Below are positions 18,971 to 28,115 of a DNA stretch of 64,000 nucleotides, one piece after another. Source of the DNA: JAFAMB01 sp963775805. GTDB lineage: Bacteria; Verrucomicrobiota; Verrucomicrobiia; Chthoniobacterales; JAFAMB01. A program made the translations under genes and the position numbers. Position 1 is the stretch's first letter; the number at the start of each line of letters is the position of its first letter. Location: the NCBI GenBank assembly GCA_963775805.1, contig CAVZKG010000001.1, positions 310,001 through 374,000 of the forward strand, written 5' to 3'. Under the pieces are notes generated by a model. The model made no database searches. It saw only the letters and a program-made list of their open reading frames with translations, and was not told where the DNA came from.

Positions 18971-19024
18971 GAAGGCCGCAAAGGTTTGAGGGCGAGCAAT
19001 CGTGCTCAACCTTTGGCGGCCTTC
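18971..19024 (+). terminator. Strong hairpin between two aldehyde dehydrogenase genes
   Basis: GAAGGCCGCAAAGGTTTGAG (18971-18990) pairs with CTCAACCTTTGGCGGCCTTC (19005-19024) apart from a one-base bulge on each arm, around a 14-base loop. No T-run follows, so Rho-independent termination is not certain; it may also stabilise the mRNA 3' end. Confidence 0.55.
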
Positions 19025-19133
19025 GAGGTTGATTCCAGGCTAGACAACGTCGCTTCGAACGCGCACCTCGCGGCTTCAAACTCCGTTGCCTAGTGGGCCG
19101 GATGGCACGATCTTCCCCGAAGGTGCTTGAAAT

Positions 19134-20594
19134 ATGACTGCCATATCACTGAACGATTCAGACCTGTTTCGCCAGCAGGCTTACATCGGCGGACACTGGT
19201 GCGATGCAGATAACGCAAAGACTTTCCCGGTGCACAACCCAGCGACGGGTGAGCTCCTCGCCCAAGTTCCAGATATGGGTGCCGCAGAAACCCGGCGAGC
19301 AATCGAAGCTGCCAAACAGGTTTGGCCTGAGTGGCGTCGGAAATCGGCAAAGGAGCGGGCTAGTCTTCTACGCAAATGGTACGAGCTGATCATGGCAAAT
19401 GTGGATGATCTGGCCTGGATCATGACCGCCGAGCAAGGCAAACCACTAGGGGAGTCCAAAGGAGAAATCGCCTATGCCGCCTCGTTCATTGAATGGTTCG
19501 CAGAGGAAGGGAAGCGAGTTTATGGCGATACCATTCCTTCCCCTTGGGCCGACAAACGACTGGTGGTTATCAAAGAACCGGTCGGTGTCTGCGGAGCGAT
19601 TACACCCTGGAATTTTCCAGCGGCAATGATCACTCGAAAAGCAGGTCCCGCGTTGGCGGCAGGATGTACAATGATCGCTAAGCCCGCTGAATCGACTCCA
19701 TTATCTGCCTTCGCTCTCGCAGTGCTTGCTGAGCGGGCAGGAATACCCGGCGGCGTTTTCAATGTCTTGACCGGCGAACCTCGTGCCATCGGAGGAGAAC
19801 TCACGTCAAATCCCGATGTCCGTAAGATCACTTTCACCGGTTCTACCGAAGTCGGACGGATCCTGATGCGTCAGAGCGCTGAGACAATCAAAAAAATCTC
19901 CCTTGAGCTGGGAGGCAATGCACCGCTGATCGTGTTCGATGACGCCGATTTGGACGCTGCTGTCGAGGGAACGATCATTTCAAAGTTTCGGAATACCGGC
20001 CAGACCTGTGTCTGCGCCAATCGAATTTATATTCAGGATGGCGTTTACGAAGCCTTTGCCGAGAAACTCGTCAAAGCCGTGAGCCAGCTCAAGGTTGGGA
20101 ACGGTCTTGACGCCGGGGTCACCCAGGGCCCGCTCATCGACGTGGCCGCGGTCGATAAGGTGGAAGATCACATTTCAGATGCTCTCTCAAAAGGTGCCCG
20201 CGTTTTGCTGGGAGGAAAGCGACACAGCCTCGGAGGGACATTCTTTGAACCAACCGTTATCGCAGATGTGACTTCTCAAATGAAAGTCGCTCGAGAGGAG
20301 ACGTTCGGCCCTGTGGCGCCTCTGTTCCGATTTTACAAGGACGAAGAGGCTGCTCAACTCTCAAACGATACGGAGTTTGGTCTGGCAAGTTATTTCTTTA
20401 GCCGCGATGTCGCCAGGATTTGGCGGGTTGCAGAAGCGCTCGAATATGGGATGATCGGCATCAATACAGGGATGATCTCGACAGAGGTCGTGCCGTTTGG
20501 CGGCGTAAAACAATCCGGGCTCGGTCGCGAAGGATCGCATTACGGAATCGAAGAGTATCTGGAAGTGAAGTACCTCTGCTTCGGAGGCCTTTGA
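19134..20594 (+). CDS. gabD: Succinate-semialdehyde dehydrogenase
   Basis: 486-residue ALDH closely matching GabD: oxidises succinate semialdehyde to succinate in the GABA shunt. GabD-type marks are ITPWNFPAAMITRKAGPALAAGC, catalytic Glu258 in SLELGGNAP, and Cys292/Cys294 in GQTCVCANR, the pair that forms a redox-switch disulfide in E. coli GabD, and PFGGVKQSGLGREGS. No GABA aminotransferase or permease lies beside it. Confidence 0.92.
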   Translation: MTAISLNDSDLFRQQAYIGGHWCDADNAKTFPVHNPATGELLAQVPDMGAAETRRAIEAAKQVWPEWRRKSAKERASLLRKWYELIMANVDDLAWIMTAEQGKPLGESKGEIAYAASFIEWFAEEGKRVYGDTIPSPWADKRLVVIKEPVGVCGAITPWNFPAAMITRKAGPALAAGCTMIAKPAESTPLSAFALAVLAERAGIPGGVFNVLTGEPRAIGGELTSNPDVRKITFTGSTEVGRILMRQSAETIKKISLELGGNAPLIVFDDADLDAAVEGTIISKFRNTGQTCVCANRIYIQDGVYEAFAEKLVKAVSQLKVGNGLDAGVTQGPLIDVAAVDKVEDHISDALSKGARVLLGGKRHSLGGTFFEPTVIADVTSQMKVAREETFGPVAPLFRFYKDEEAAQLSNDTEFGLASYFFSRDVARIWRVAEALEYGMIGINTGMISTEVVPFGGVKQSGLGREGSHYGIEEYLEVKYLCFGGL

Positions 20595-20615
20595 GATAGC
20601 ACTCGATTAAGCCTC

Positions 20616-21719
20616 ATGTCGCGAATGCAGGATATCCCAGAGAGATTTCGAGTGTCACCGGGTCGGATCATGGAAAATCGCGACGTTAAAGGGATTGAGA
20701 AGCATACGCACGATCATCATGACCACGACCATGCTGGGCATGATCACTCGGGGCCAGGAGATGCGCACGCTGGACATTCGCATGCAGGGCATTCGCATAT
20801 GCCGGCGGATTTCGGCCGAGCGTTTGCCATCGGTATCACGCTGAATGTGATCTATGTCATTGCTCAGGCCTCATTCGGTTTGGCTGCGCACTCGCTGGCT
20901 CTTTTGTCGGACGCAGGTCACAATCTCGGCGACGTGGTCGGCCTGCTTTTGGCATGGGGAGCGACGTTGCTGGCGCGCCGCCAGGCAACCACAGAATTTA
21001 CCTATGGATTCCGCAGAGGTACGATTCTCGCCTCCCTTGCAAACGCGATGCTTTTGCTGATCGCCGTGGGCGGCATCACCTGGGAAGCAATCCGTCGGTT
21101 CGGAGAGCATGAAGAGGTTGCGGGAATGACGGTGGTTTGGGTGGCCGCGGGTGGGATCTTTATCAACTGGGTAACCGCGATGTTATTCATGTCAGGCCGA
21201 AAGGGGGATTTGAATGTGAGAGGTGCCTTCTTGCATATGGCTGCGGATGCCGCTGTCTCAGCCGGCGTTGTCGTTGCCGGCATTCTCATTTTCTTCACCG
21301 GTTGGTGGTGGCTTGATCCAACCGTGAGTCTATTAATCAACGTCGTCATCGTTTGGGGAACGTGGGGTCTTTTGCGCGATTCCATGAAGCTGGCAATGGA
21401 CGCAGTTCCCGCAGGAATCGATCTTGAAAATGTACAGCAGTACTTCGGCCAGGTTGCAGGAATCCGCGATTTTCATCATCTCCATATCTGGCCGTTGAGT
21501 ACCACCGAAACGGCGCTGACTGTCCATCTGGTCAAACCTGATCCGTCCGGAGACGATGCGCTCCTCGGAGCGGTGAGTCGCGAACTGAGTGAACGGTTCG
21601 GCATAGGACACGCCACAATCCAGTTGGAGCGGGGCCATCCGATGGAAGGCGAAGGTGAAGTGCCATGTATCCAACCTCCATGCAGCGCGAGTACAGATGA
21701 AAAGAACACGACAAACTGA
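20616..21719 (+). CDS. Cation diffusion facilitator (CzcD/ZitB-like)
   Basis: 367-residue inner-membrane metal/proton antiporter for Zn2+ or similar cations. A His-rich N-terminus (THDHHDHDHAGHDH and AHAGHSHAGHSH) precedes six TM segments; metal-site marks are LLSDAGHNLGDV in TM2 and HMAADAAVS in TM5, followed by a cytosolic domain with FHHLHIWPLS. ATG 20616 is followed by a 26-residue stretch before the His run; ATG 20670 is an alternative. It starts 21 bases after gabD. Confidence 0.93.
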   Translation: MSRMQDIPERFRVSPGRIMENRDVKGIEKHTHDHHDHDHAGHDHSGPGDAHAGHSHAGHSHMPADFGRAFAIGITLNVIYVIAQASFGLAAHSLALLSDAGHNLGDVVGLLLAWGATLLARRQATTEFTYGFRRGTILASLANAMLLLIAVGGITWEAIRRFGEHEEVAGMTVVWVAAGGIFINWVTAMLFMSGRKGDLNVRGAFLHMAADAAVSAGVVVAGILIFFTGWWWLDPTVSLLINVVIVWGTWGLLRDSMKLAMDAVPAGIDLENVQQYFGQVAGIRDFHHLHIWPLSTTETALTVHLVKPDPSGDDALLGAVSRELSERFGIGHATIQLERGHPMEGEGEVPCIQPPCSASTDEKNTTN

Positions 21720-21779
21720 GGTTCGCTTTTGAAGCAATTCCTCAACGCATTGAGTCAGTCGATTAGATTCACGCTATTG

Positions 21780-24176
21780 ATGCATCGAGCCATCCGATTT
21801 CTCCCGATATTCTTCCTCGCTTTTCTTTGCGGTGTATATGAAGCCGCGGGTCAACAGGCTTCCACCCCGTTGCAAACTGCGACTCCGATCGCAACCGCGA
21901 CAGCGACTCCCCCGAGCACTCCGGTCCCGCTCACGAAAGTGCCGCTGGAAGCCGAATCGGCGATGGCCGCGCTCCAGGAAATCAATTCTGTTCAGGCGCA
22001 GAATCAATCGGGTAGCGAGCAGATTGCGACGGATCTTGCCAGAGTCGCACAGGAGATAGATGCGCGAGTCGCGGATGACTCGCGAATGCTTGCGTCAAGC
22101 CAGTCACTGGAGATGCTGAATCGGTTATCGGCATCCTGGGACAACCTCCGTGAAGCCCTCAGTTCGACGGCAAAGGAATTGTCACAGCGCACCGCAAGCC
22201 AGGAAGAGATCGAGACACGTCTCGCTCAACTTAGTAAGACCTGGCAGACGACCGTTGATGCTGCGAAGCAGCCCAACATTCCGGGGGCGGTCCTCAACGA
22301 AGCACAGGAAACCTCTGTCGCTGTCGAGACAGCGCGAAAAAATCTGGACTCCGACCGTGCAGCTTTGCTGGCTGTCCAGACCCGGCTCTCCCAGGAAGAA
22401 GCCCGGGTGCGTACCGCTATTTCGTCTGTTGATAGTTTAAAGAATAAGGCGCTTAAATCGGTTATTATTCGGGATAGCCTCCCTTTGTGGGGCCTGGGAT
22501 CCGATTTTGCCCAGAATTGGGGTGAACGCTGTGCCAAAACCCTGGCTTATCAATTCTCCGCCTCGACCGCGTTCGCAACCCGGGTTCCATTTCCATTTCT
22601 CACGCATATTCTCGTCATCGTTGCGATCGCAGCCGGCATCCAATGGATGCGAACCAGAATCCGAAAATCGACTGAATCGATCGAAGGAATGGACCGGGCG
22701 ATGCCGATTTTTGAACTTCCGGTGCTCGCGGCGTTTGCATTGTCGATGCTGATCGTTCCCTCTATCTATCCACAGGCGCCGCGGATGATCCAGACGATCA
22801 TGGGTGCTGTGGCCCTGGTGCCAACCATTTTCATTCTTCGGCGGCTGCTGAACCGCGCCCTGCATCCGCTTCTGACTGCATTGGCCGTAACTTATTTTGT
22901 CAGCGAAATCTATCTGCTATTTGCCTCGGTCGCCGATTTGGCCCGATTGATTTATCTCGCACAGCTGTTGGGCGTGTCGATTTTCCTTTTCTGGCTGCTT
23001 CGCAGCCCGGTCTTCGCAAAACCACGAACTGGCGACGACGCTCGCGTTTTTGCAGTCAACCGTGCCTTTGCAAAAATTGGATTGGTGCTCTTGCCTGTGG
23101 CATTCCTGGCGGATGTCGCCGGATACGCTAATCTAGGGTCGATTGTAGGTCTTTTTTTTCTCCGGACCATCTATGCGGCCGGAGCGCTATACACAGCGAT
23201 TCGGGTCGTTGAGGCTCTGATCATTGTGGGGCTGCAAATCAAACCTTTGGGTTCTTTGCAAGCCGTCAAATCACACCGCGCAATGCTGCATCAGCGGACA
23301 TGCCGGTTCCTGGAGCTGTTGGCAATATTCTTTTGGTTCAGTCTTGCGCTGAACTATTTTGGACTTCGCAGCACCTTGCTCTCCGCATGTGCGTCGGTTT
23401 TGAATGCGACCATTTCCGTCGGATCTCTTGAGATTTCACCCGGAAGGATCCTGGCATTTGTGATTGCTATCTGGGCCTCTTTCCTGGTTTCCGGATTTCT
23501 TCGGTTTTTACTGGAAGAAGACATCTATCATCACCTCAAGCTTCCACGCGGCGTCCCTTACGCGATCTCGATGATGCTTCACTATCTGGTTCTGTTGTTC
23601 GGATTCTTTCTCGCACTTGGTGCGCTCGGGATTGATCTGACAAAAATGACCATTGTCGCCGGAGCATTCAGCGTGGGTATCGGGTTTGGACTGCAGAACG
23701 TCTTCAATAATTTCGTTTCCGGGTTGATTCTGCTTTTTGAGCGTCCGATTAAGATTGGCGACGTCATTGAAGTAAGTGGCAACCTCGGTGAGGTGCGCCA
23801 AATAGGGATTCGCGCCAGTGTGATACGCACAACAGAAGGTTCCGAAATCATTGTCCCGAACGGACTCTTAATTTCGGGTCAGGTCACGAACTGGACCTTT
23901 TCGGACAGGAGGCGGGCCATCGAGGTCTCAGTCAGCGTTGCGGCAAGCGCCGATCTTGCCCGGGTCACCGGTCTGTTGAAGGAGGCTGCCCTCAATCAAG
24001 CCGGCGTAGCAAAAGAACCGGAACCGCAGGCCTACGTTGTCAATTTCGCGACCGGCGCAGTCGCACTGCAGCTGCGCGCGTGGACGGATCGTTACCAGGA
24101 TTGGACCCAAGTCAGGAGTGATTTGTCGCTTGCGATCAATAAAGCGCTGACTCGGGAAAACATCGCTATTGCCTAG
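21780..24176 (+). CDS. Large MscS-family mechanosensitive channel
   Basis: About 798 residues. A signal peptide (MHRAIRFLPIFFLAFLCGVYEAAG) is followed by a Pro/Thr linker, a periplasmic coiled coil (roughly residues 50-220) and about ten membrane segments, ending in the MscS core: pore helix VAGAFSVGIGFGLQNVFNNFVSGLILLFERPIKIGD-type region and beta domain IRASVIRTTEGSEIIVPNG. The layout resembles KefA/MscK or YbdG-like large channels. ATG 21780 is chosen over TTG 21729 because the signal peptide begins there. The 3' end overlaps the convergent phosphatase gene by 11 bases. A paralogue is cut by the right window edge. Confidence 0.92.
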   Translation: MHRAIRFLPIFFLAFLCGVYEAAGQQASTPLQTATPIATATATPPSTPVPLTKVPLEAESAMAALQEINSVQAQNQSGSEQIATDLARVAQEIDARVADDSRMLASSQSLEMLNRLSASWDNLREALSSTAKELSQRTASQEEIETRLAQLSKTWQTTVDAAKQPNIPGAVLNEAQETSVAVETARKNLDSDRAALLAVQTRLSQEEARVRTAISSVDSLKNKALKSVIIRDSLPLWGLGSDFAQNWGERCAKTLAYQFSASTAFATRVPFPFLTHILVIVAIAAGIQWMRTRIRKSTESIEGMDRAMPIFELPVLAAFALSMLIVPSIYPQAPRMIQTIMGAVALVPTIFILRRLLNRALHPLLTALAVTYFVSEIYLLFASVADLARLIYLAQLLGVSIFLFWLLRSPVFAKPRTGDDARVFAVNRAFAKIGLVLLPVAFLADVAGYANLGSIVGLFFLRTIYAAGALYTAIRVVEALIIVGLQIKPLGSLQAVKSHRAMLHQRTCRFLELLAIFFWFSLALNYFGLRSTLLSACASVLNATISVGSLEISPGRILAFVIAIWASFLVSGFLRFLLEEDIYHHLKLPRGVPYAISMMLHYLVLLFGFFLALGALGIDLTKMTIVAGAFSVGIGFGLQNVFNNFVSGLILLFERPIKIGDVIEVSGNLGEVRQIGIRASVIRTTEGSEIIVPNGLLISGQVTNWTFSDRRRAIEVSVSVAASADLARVTGLLKEAALNQAGVAKEPEPQAYVVNFATGAVALQLRAWTDRYQDWTQVRSDLSLAINKALTRENIAIA

Positions 24177-25452
24177 CCAGTCCGACACTGCGCACTTCCA
24201 CGCCTAACAGGCACAGATCATCCGTGAAACGACCGGACACACATGCACTCTGGATCTCCGATACGATCTCGCCCAACATTTGTGTCGCAGGCAGGTCAAT
24301 TCGCTTTTGTAAAATTGCCAGCAATCGATCCGTGCCAAAATAGTCGTTTTCCGCGGTCTCCACTTCGAACAGACCGTCGGTGAACAGGACGACAAGATCA
24401 TTGGCGTGAATCGGCCTGGTGGTGTTCTGGTACCGTGCTTTTGGGAAGATCCCCAATACAGGACCTTGTACATCGTCGAATTTCAATCGCTCAGCTGTTC
24501 CACGATCCCGATGAATATGAAAAGGGCACGGATGCCCGGCGTTCGCATAGGAAAGTCTTCCTTCGCTCGTATCAACGACGAGATAGAAAGCCGAAACCAG
24601 CATCGGAGTTTCGGTGTGCCGGAAGATCGCCATCAGCCCGGAATTAATTTCTGCCAATATCCGCCCAGGATCTGTCGCCACAGGAGTCAATTCCTCCAAC
24701 AAGCCGCGAACGATCGCCGTGACGAGCGCTGCCCGCAGGCCGTGACCAAGCACGTCGCATATGAAAACGCCGGCCTGTGAATCGGACAACGGCAGCACGC
24801 AGAAAAAATCACCACCGACCTGCTCGGCAGGCTGATACCAATGGCAGAATCTCAACCAGCTTTGCTCCGGAGCAAAGGAGCTCGGAAAGGTTGGATATTC
24901 CTGCATGAGAAAGACCTGCTGAATATCTCTCGCCATCTCGAGATCGGCTTCGAATTGTGCGTTTTTGGCCCGCAATTCTTCGGCGTACTGGACAAGATTT
25001 TCCTCGGCTAATTTGCGCCGCGTAATATCCTGAACCATCCCTTCATAGTATAGAAGTTCGTGAGTCACCTCATCGTGAACGGCGCGCGCGTTCTCGGAAA
25101 TCCAGATGACGCTTCCATCCTTGCGATAAACCTGTGATTCGAAGTCTTCGATCCGTCTCTCGTGTAGCATCGCAAAGGCGAATTTAGCGCGCCGGCCGGG
25201 CTCCACGTATAGCTGGCGGCTGATATCGGTCAGAACCGAGAGCAGATCGGCAGGGGAGTCGTATCCGTACATCCGTGCGAGTGCCGGATTAGCGCTTAAA
25301 TACTTGCCCTCCGGTGTCGTTTGAAATATCCCTTCGGTGGCATTCTCAAAAATACTGCGATACTTCTGCTCCGCCCGGCGCAGCGCTTCGATCGTTTCTT
25401 CAGGCCGAATGGATCGGCGGGCAAAATCAGATAAAACTTCCCCTGGGCTCAT
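24166..25452 (-). CDS. PAS-domain SpoIIE-type serine phosphatase
   Basis: 428 residues: short N-terminal part, PAS domain (AEQKYRSIFENATEGIFQTTPEGKYL to YYEGMVQDITRRK), linking coiled coil, then a PP2C/SpoIIE (RsbU-like) phosphatase domain with GGDFFCVLPLSDSQAGVFICDVLGHG, NAGHPCPF and VLFTDGLFE, whose Asp residues bind Mn2+. Such proteins usually dephosphorylate an anti-sigma-factor antagonist; no partner is nearby. A further in-frame ATG at 25506 is possible; 25452 starts closer to the conserved part. Confidence 0.9.
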   Translation of the reverse strand: MSPGEVLSDFARRSIRPEETIEALRRAEQKYRSIFENATEGIFQTTPEGKYLSANPALARMYGYDSPADLLSVLTDISRQLYVEPGRRAKFAFAMLHERRIEDFESQVYRKDGSVIWISENARAVHDEVTHELLYYEGMVQDITRRKLAEENLVQYAEELRAKNAQFEADLEMARDIQQVFLMQEYPTFPSSFAPEQSWLRFCHWYQPAEQVGGDFFCVLPLSDSQAGVFICDVLGHGLRAALVTAIVRGLLEELTPVATDPGRILAEINSGLMAIFRHTETPMLVSAFYLVVDTSEGRLSYANAGHPCPFHIHRDRGTAERLKFDDVQGPVLGIFPKARYQNTTRPIHANDLVVLFTDGLFEVETAENDYFGTDRLLAILQKRIDLPATQMLGEIVSEIQSACVSGRFTDDLCLLGVEVRSVGLARQ

Positions 25453-25672
25453 TTGGTACCGGGCACGGTAGAACAAAATGAGAGCATTTGGCGTGCCCAA
25501 AGTCATGCCGGCTTGGAAGTCTACCGGATACGCAATCCCGTACCAGCTCGAAAATTGATTGGCCCTCCGGGCCGAAGAACGCTGTCCCGTGAATGATACT
25601 TGCCGCGTTTCGGGTCGGCAAAAAAAGTTACCAGAAACAGAACAATAGGTGGGGAGTTGACAGGAGAGTTAT

Positions 25673-25687
25673 TGAGAATGATTATCA
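25673..25687. promoter_or_regulatory. Candidate Fur box
   Basis: TGAGAATGATTATCA matches the 7-1-7 Fur consensus TGATAATNATTATCA at all but one defined position. It lies about 145 bases before the outer-membrane barrel gene and about 220 bases from the divergent phosphatase start. The barrel and the Rieske gene after it would be the natural targets. No promoter elements are certain. Confidence 0.55.
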
Positions 25688-25830
25688 AATGCATTACACC
25701 GACCGTCATGGTGAGTCGCCCCGTTTTTTGGTTCCTCCATTTTCCCCAGGATACCTGTAGGAACCAATCGGCGGTCATTCGCTGACGGTTGACTATTCAT
25801 CAGCCTTAGCCCGTTTCTTTTAACTGCTCT

Positions 25831-26793
25831 ATGTCTACTAAAGCACGGATGCCTGCGGATATCGGTTCCCTGGCCCTGGTTTCAATCGGAAAATTCACCG
25901 TTCCGGCAACGATCTGCGTTTTGTTGTCGCTTGCGATCGCTACTGTTCATGCGGGAACTGCGACGACCGATCAATCTTCTTCCACCGCTGTCGCAAACCC
26001 ATCCGAGGACACCAGTTATGGACTTTTCGGTCTTCTGGATCACCGCAGCGCATACGGTCAAGGGGTGTTTCCTGAGCCGTTTTTGGTTGATGACTCAGAT
26101 TTAGAGGAGAACGAGGCACGCCTCGACTGGTTTCATACCGGGGCTGCGAGCGCGCACAGCGACTTGGTCACCGCCGAAGTTGAAAAAGGTTTCGGACTGT
26201 TGACGCTGGAAGTGGAAGTTCCATTTGAGCGCGACGCCCTCGGCGGCAATGTCGTAGAAGGCTTCGATAACATTGATTTGGGAGCGCGGGTCCCGGTTGC
26301 TCAATATGTTTCACCAAACGGCGTAATCGATACGACGTTCGGCATCGGAATCGAGGTCGGCATTCCGCCGAACTCAAGCATCAGCAGAAACGGAGAATGG
26401 GTTCCGAAGGTATTTGATGATCTCAAGATCGGAGACCATTTCACTCTTGAATCGATCTTCGGGTATTCGACGCTGTCGGGAGGAGGCGTTGATGGTGGTC
26501 TCCAAAACTTTGAGTACGGGTTCGTTCTCGGATATACGATCCCTCATGACGAGCTCCCGATCCCTGGCGTGCAGCAGTTGATCCCTGTCATCGAATTTTC
26601 CGGTGCAACGCAATTGAACCATGAGGATCATGGGGCGAACAGCGTTCTCATGAACATCGCGTTTCGGGCGAATTTGAAAACGATCGGCGGAATCCAGCCG
26701 CGACTCGGATGGGGCTTTGTTTTTCCGATCACGAATGCCGCTAGAGAAGATACGCACTGGGGCGTCTATACGAGTCTTGTGTTTGAATATTGA
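25831..26793 (+). CDS. Outer-membrane beta-barrel protein
   Basis: 320 residues with an N-terminal signal region (TICVLLSLAIATVHAG) and then alternating short amphipathic strands ending in Tyr (SLVFEY), typical of outer-membrane porin-like barrels resembling the MetA/phenol-meta transporter family. No charge selectivity or substrate can be inferred. It follows a Fur-like box and precedes a Tat-exported Rieske protein by 78 bases, so the two may form an iron-regulated pair. Confidence 0.65.
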   Translation: MSTKARMPADIGSLALVSIGKFTVPATICVLLSLAIATVHAGTATTDQSSSTAVANPSEDTSYGLFGLLDHRSAYGQGVFPEPFLVDDSDLEENEARLDWFHTGAASAHSDLVTAEVEKGFGLLTLEVEVPFERDALGGNVVEGFDNIDLGARVPVAQYVSPNGVIDTTFGIGIEVGIPPNSSISRNGEWVPKVFDDLKIGDHFTLESIFGYSTLSGGGVDGGLQNFEYGFVLGYTIPHDELPIPGVQQLIPVIEFSGATQLNHEDHGANSVLMNIAFRANLKTIGGIQPRLGWGFVFPITNAAREDTHWGVYTSLVFEY

Positions 26794-26871
26794 ACTGTCT
26801 GGATGATTTGGCCGTCCGCAATTGGGGGCGGCCCGATTCGCATCTTTATGAAGTGTCGATAACAGAAATAT

Positions 26872-27303
26872 ATGAACGCAGACAAAGCCGAACAAACGCC
26901 TGAGCCGGATAACGGCATGAATCGCCGTCACTTCCTGTTGCTTGCTGTTGCATGCGCCGCGGCAAATTCGCCGCAACCTGTTTATGCGCGGAATTCCGCT
27001 GAACAAGTTATCGACGCAGGGCCGGTCACAAACTATGCGGCCGACGGCGTGTACGAAAACTTTCGGGACCTTGGTTTTTATGTGATCCGAAAAGGGGACA
27101 AGCTCGTGGCTCTCTCCTCGAACTGCACCCACCGAAAATGCAGGCTGAAAGCCGAAAAGGATCATACCTTTTACTGCAGATGCCACGGATCGACCTTCGA
27201 TCCGGGCGGCAAAGTCACCGAAGGTCCCGCAACGCGTGATCTTCCGGCCTTCCCGACCAGCAATCAAAATGGACACTTGATTGTCAGGGTTCAGGCCGGG
27301 TAG
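26872..27303 (+). CDS. Tat-exported Rieske 2Fe-2S protein
   Basis: 143 residues. A twin-arginine signal (NRRHFLLLAVACAAA) predicts folded export with the cluster in place. Cluster ligands appear as CTHRKC...CRCHGSTFDPGG, where the first motif is CTHxxC and the second CxCHGS; the G/S/F surroundings resemble the high-potential QcrA/arsenite-oxidase small-subunit type. No cytochrome b or molybdopterin partner lies nearby, so its electron partner is unknown. Confidence 0.88.
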   Translation: MNADKAEQTPEPDNGMNRRHFLLLAVACAAANSPQPVYARNSAEQVIDAGPVTNYAADGVYENFRDLGFYVIRKGDKLVALSSNCTHRKCRLKAEKDHTFYCRCHGSTFDPGGKVTEGPATRDLPAFPTSNQNGHLIVRVQAG

Positions 27304-27395
27304 AGCAACGGGTTGGGCATGGTCGCAGGGTGCCTGGTCGGATCCCGTACGTTTTTGTTATTGAAGCCTTCTCCCAAATAGCGTGGGCTCGTGAA

Positions 27396-28049
27396 ATGAG
27401 CGACTCCATGCCGAAGGTGGAACACACGCCGTACAATCAAATCGCGGGCAAAAGCGTTGAGCGGCTGGCGGCAATCAGTGACGGGATATTCGCCGTGGCA
27501 ATGACGCTTCTGGTGCTCGACTTAAAGGATCCGGCGAGGGAGCTGATTCACCGCGAGCGAGATCTGTTGGTAGCGCTCGTGTCGATGTTTCCACAGTTCA
27601 CAACCTACCTCATGAGTTTTCTGACTCTTGCGATCTTCTGGAATGGCCAGCAGGCACAACTGAACACATTCACCAGGGCCACCCGAAGTCTCACTTACAT
27701 TCACATGGCATTTTTGTTCACAGTGTCGATGATGCCATTTTCCACGAGACTCCTCTCCGAATACATCGGATTCCGCACTGCGCTCGTCTGTTACTGGGCT
27801 AATATTTTCCTCCTCGGTTTTGCGCTCCTCTGCAGTTGGGCGTACGCGATTCGGGCCGGTATTATTAAAGCGGAAACACCAGACGGAATGCGCAAAGCCG
27901 TTGTGCGAAGAATTATTGGCGCACAGGTGCTCTACGTATTCGGGGCGCTTCTCTGCGTGGTAAATACCTACCTCAGCATCGCCGTGATTGTGCTCGTTCA
28001 GCTCAACTTCGCTGTCGCACCGAAGATTCGCTGGCTCTCAAGAATTTAG
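27396..28049 (+). CDS. TMEM175-family (DUF1211) potassium channel-like protein
   Basis: About 217 residues with six membrane segments. TM1 carries RLAAISDGIFAVAMTLLVLDL, the family pattern (R)xxSDxxFAxAxTLLxL that lines the pore; Ile replaces the usual Phe before SD. A single six-TM copy fits the bacterial tetrameric form. A GTG at 27330 would add 22 residues; ATG 27396 is preferred. Confidence 0.85.
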   Translation: MSDSMPKVEHTPYNQIAGKSVERLAAISDGIFAVAMTLLVLDLKDPARELIHRERDLLVALVSMFPQFTTYLMSFLTLAIFWNGQQAQLNTFTRATRSLTYIHMAFLFTVSMMPFSTRLLSEYIGFRTALVCYWANIFLLGFALLCSWAYAIRAGIIKAETPDGMRKAVVRRIIGAQVLYVFGALLCVVNTYLSIAVIVLVQLNFAVAPKIRWLSRI

Positions 28050-28115
28050 ACTGGATAGTTTTTGGTTGGAAGCAGCGTCATAATGGTTGACTATCTTCAA
28101 CCGGTGTAGCGGGTT

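Noticed and set aside
25521..25778. An 85-residue minus-strand frame across the Fur-like box
   Set aside because: It spans the regulatory gap, has no homology, and would put the Fur box inside a gene.
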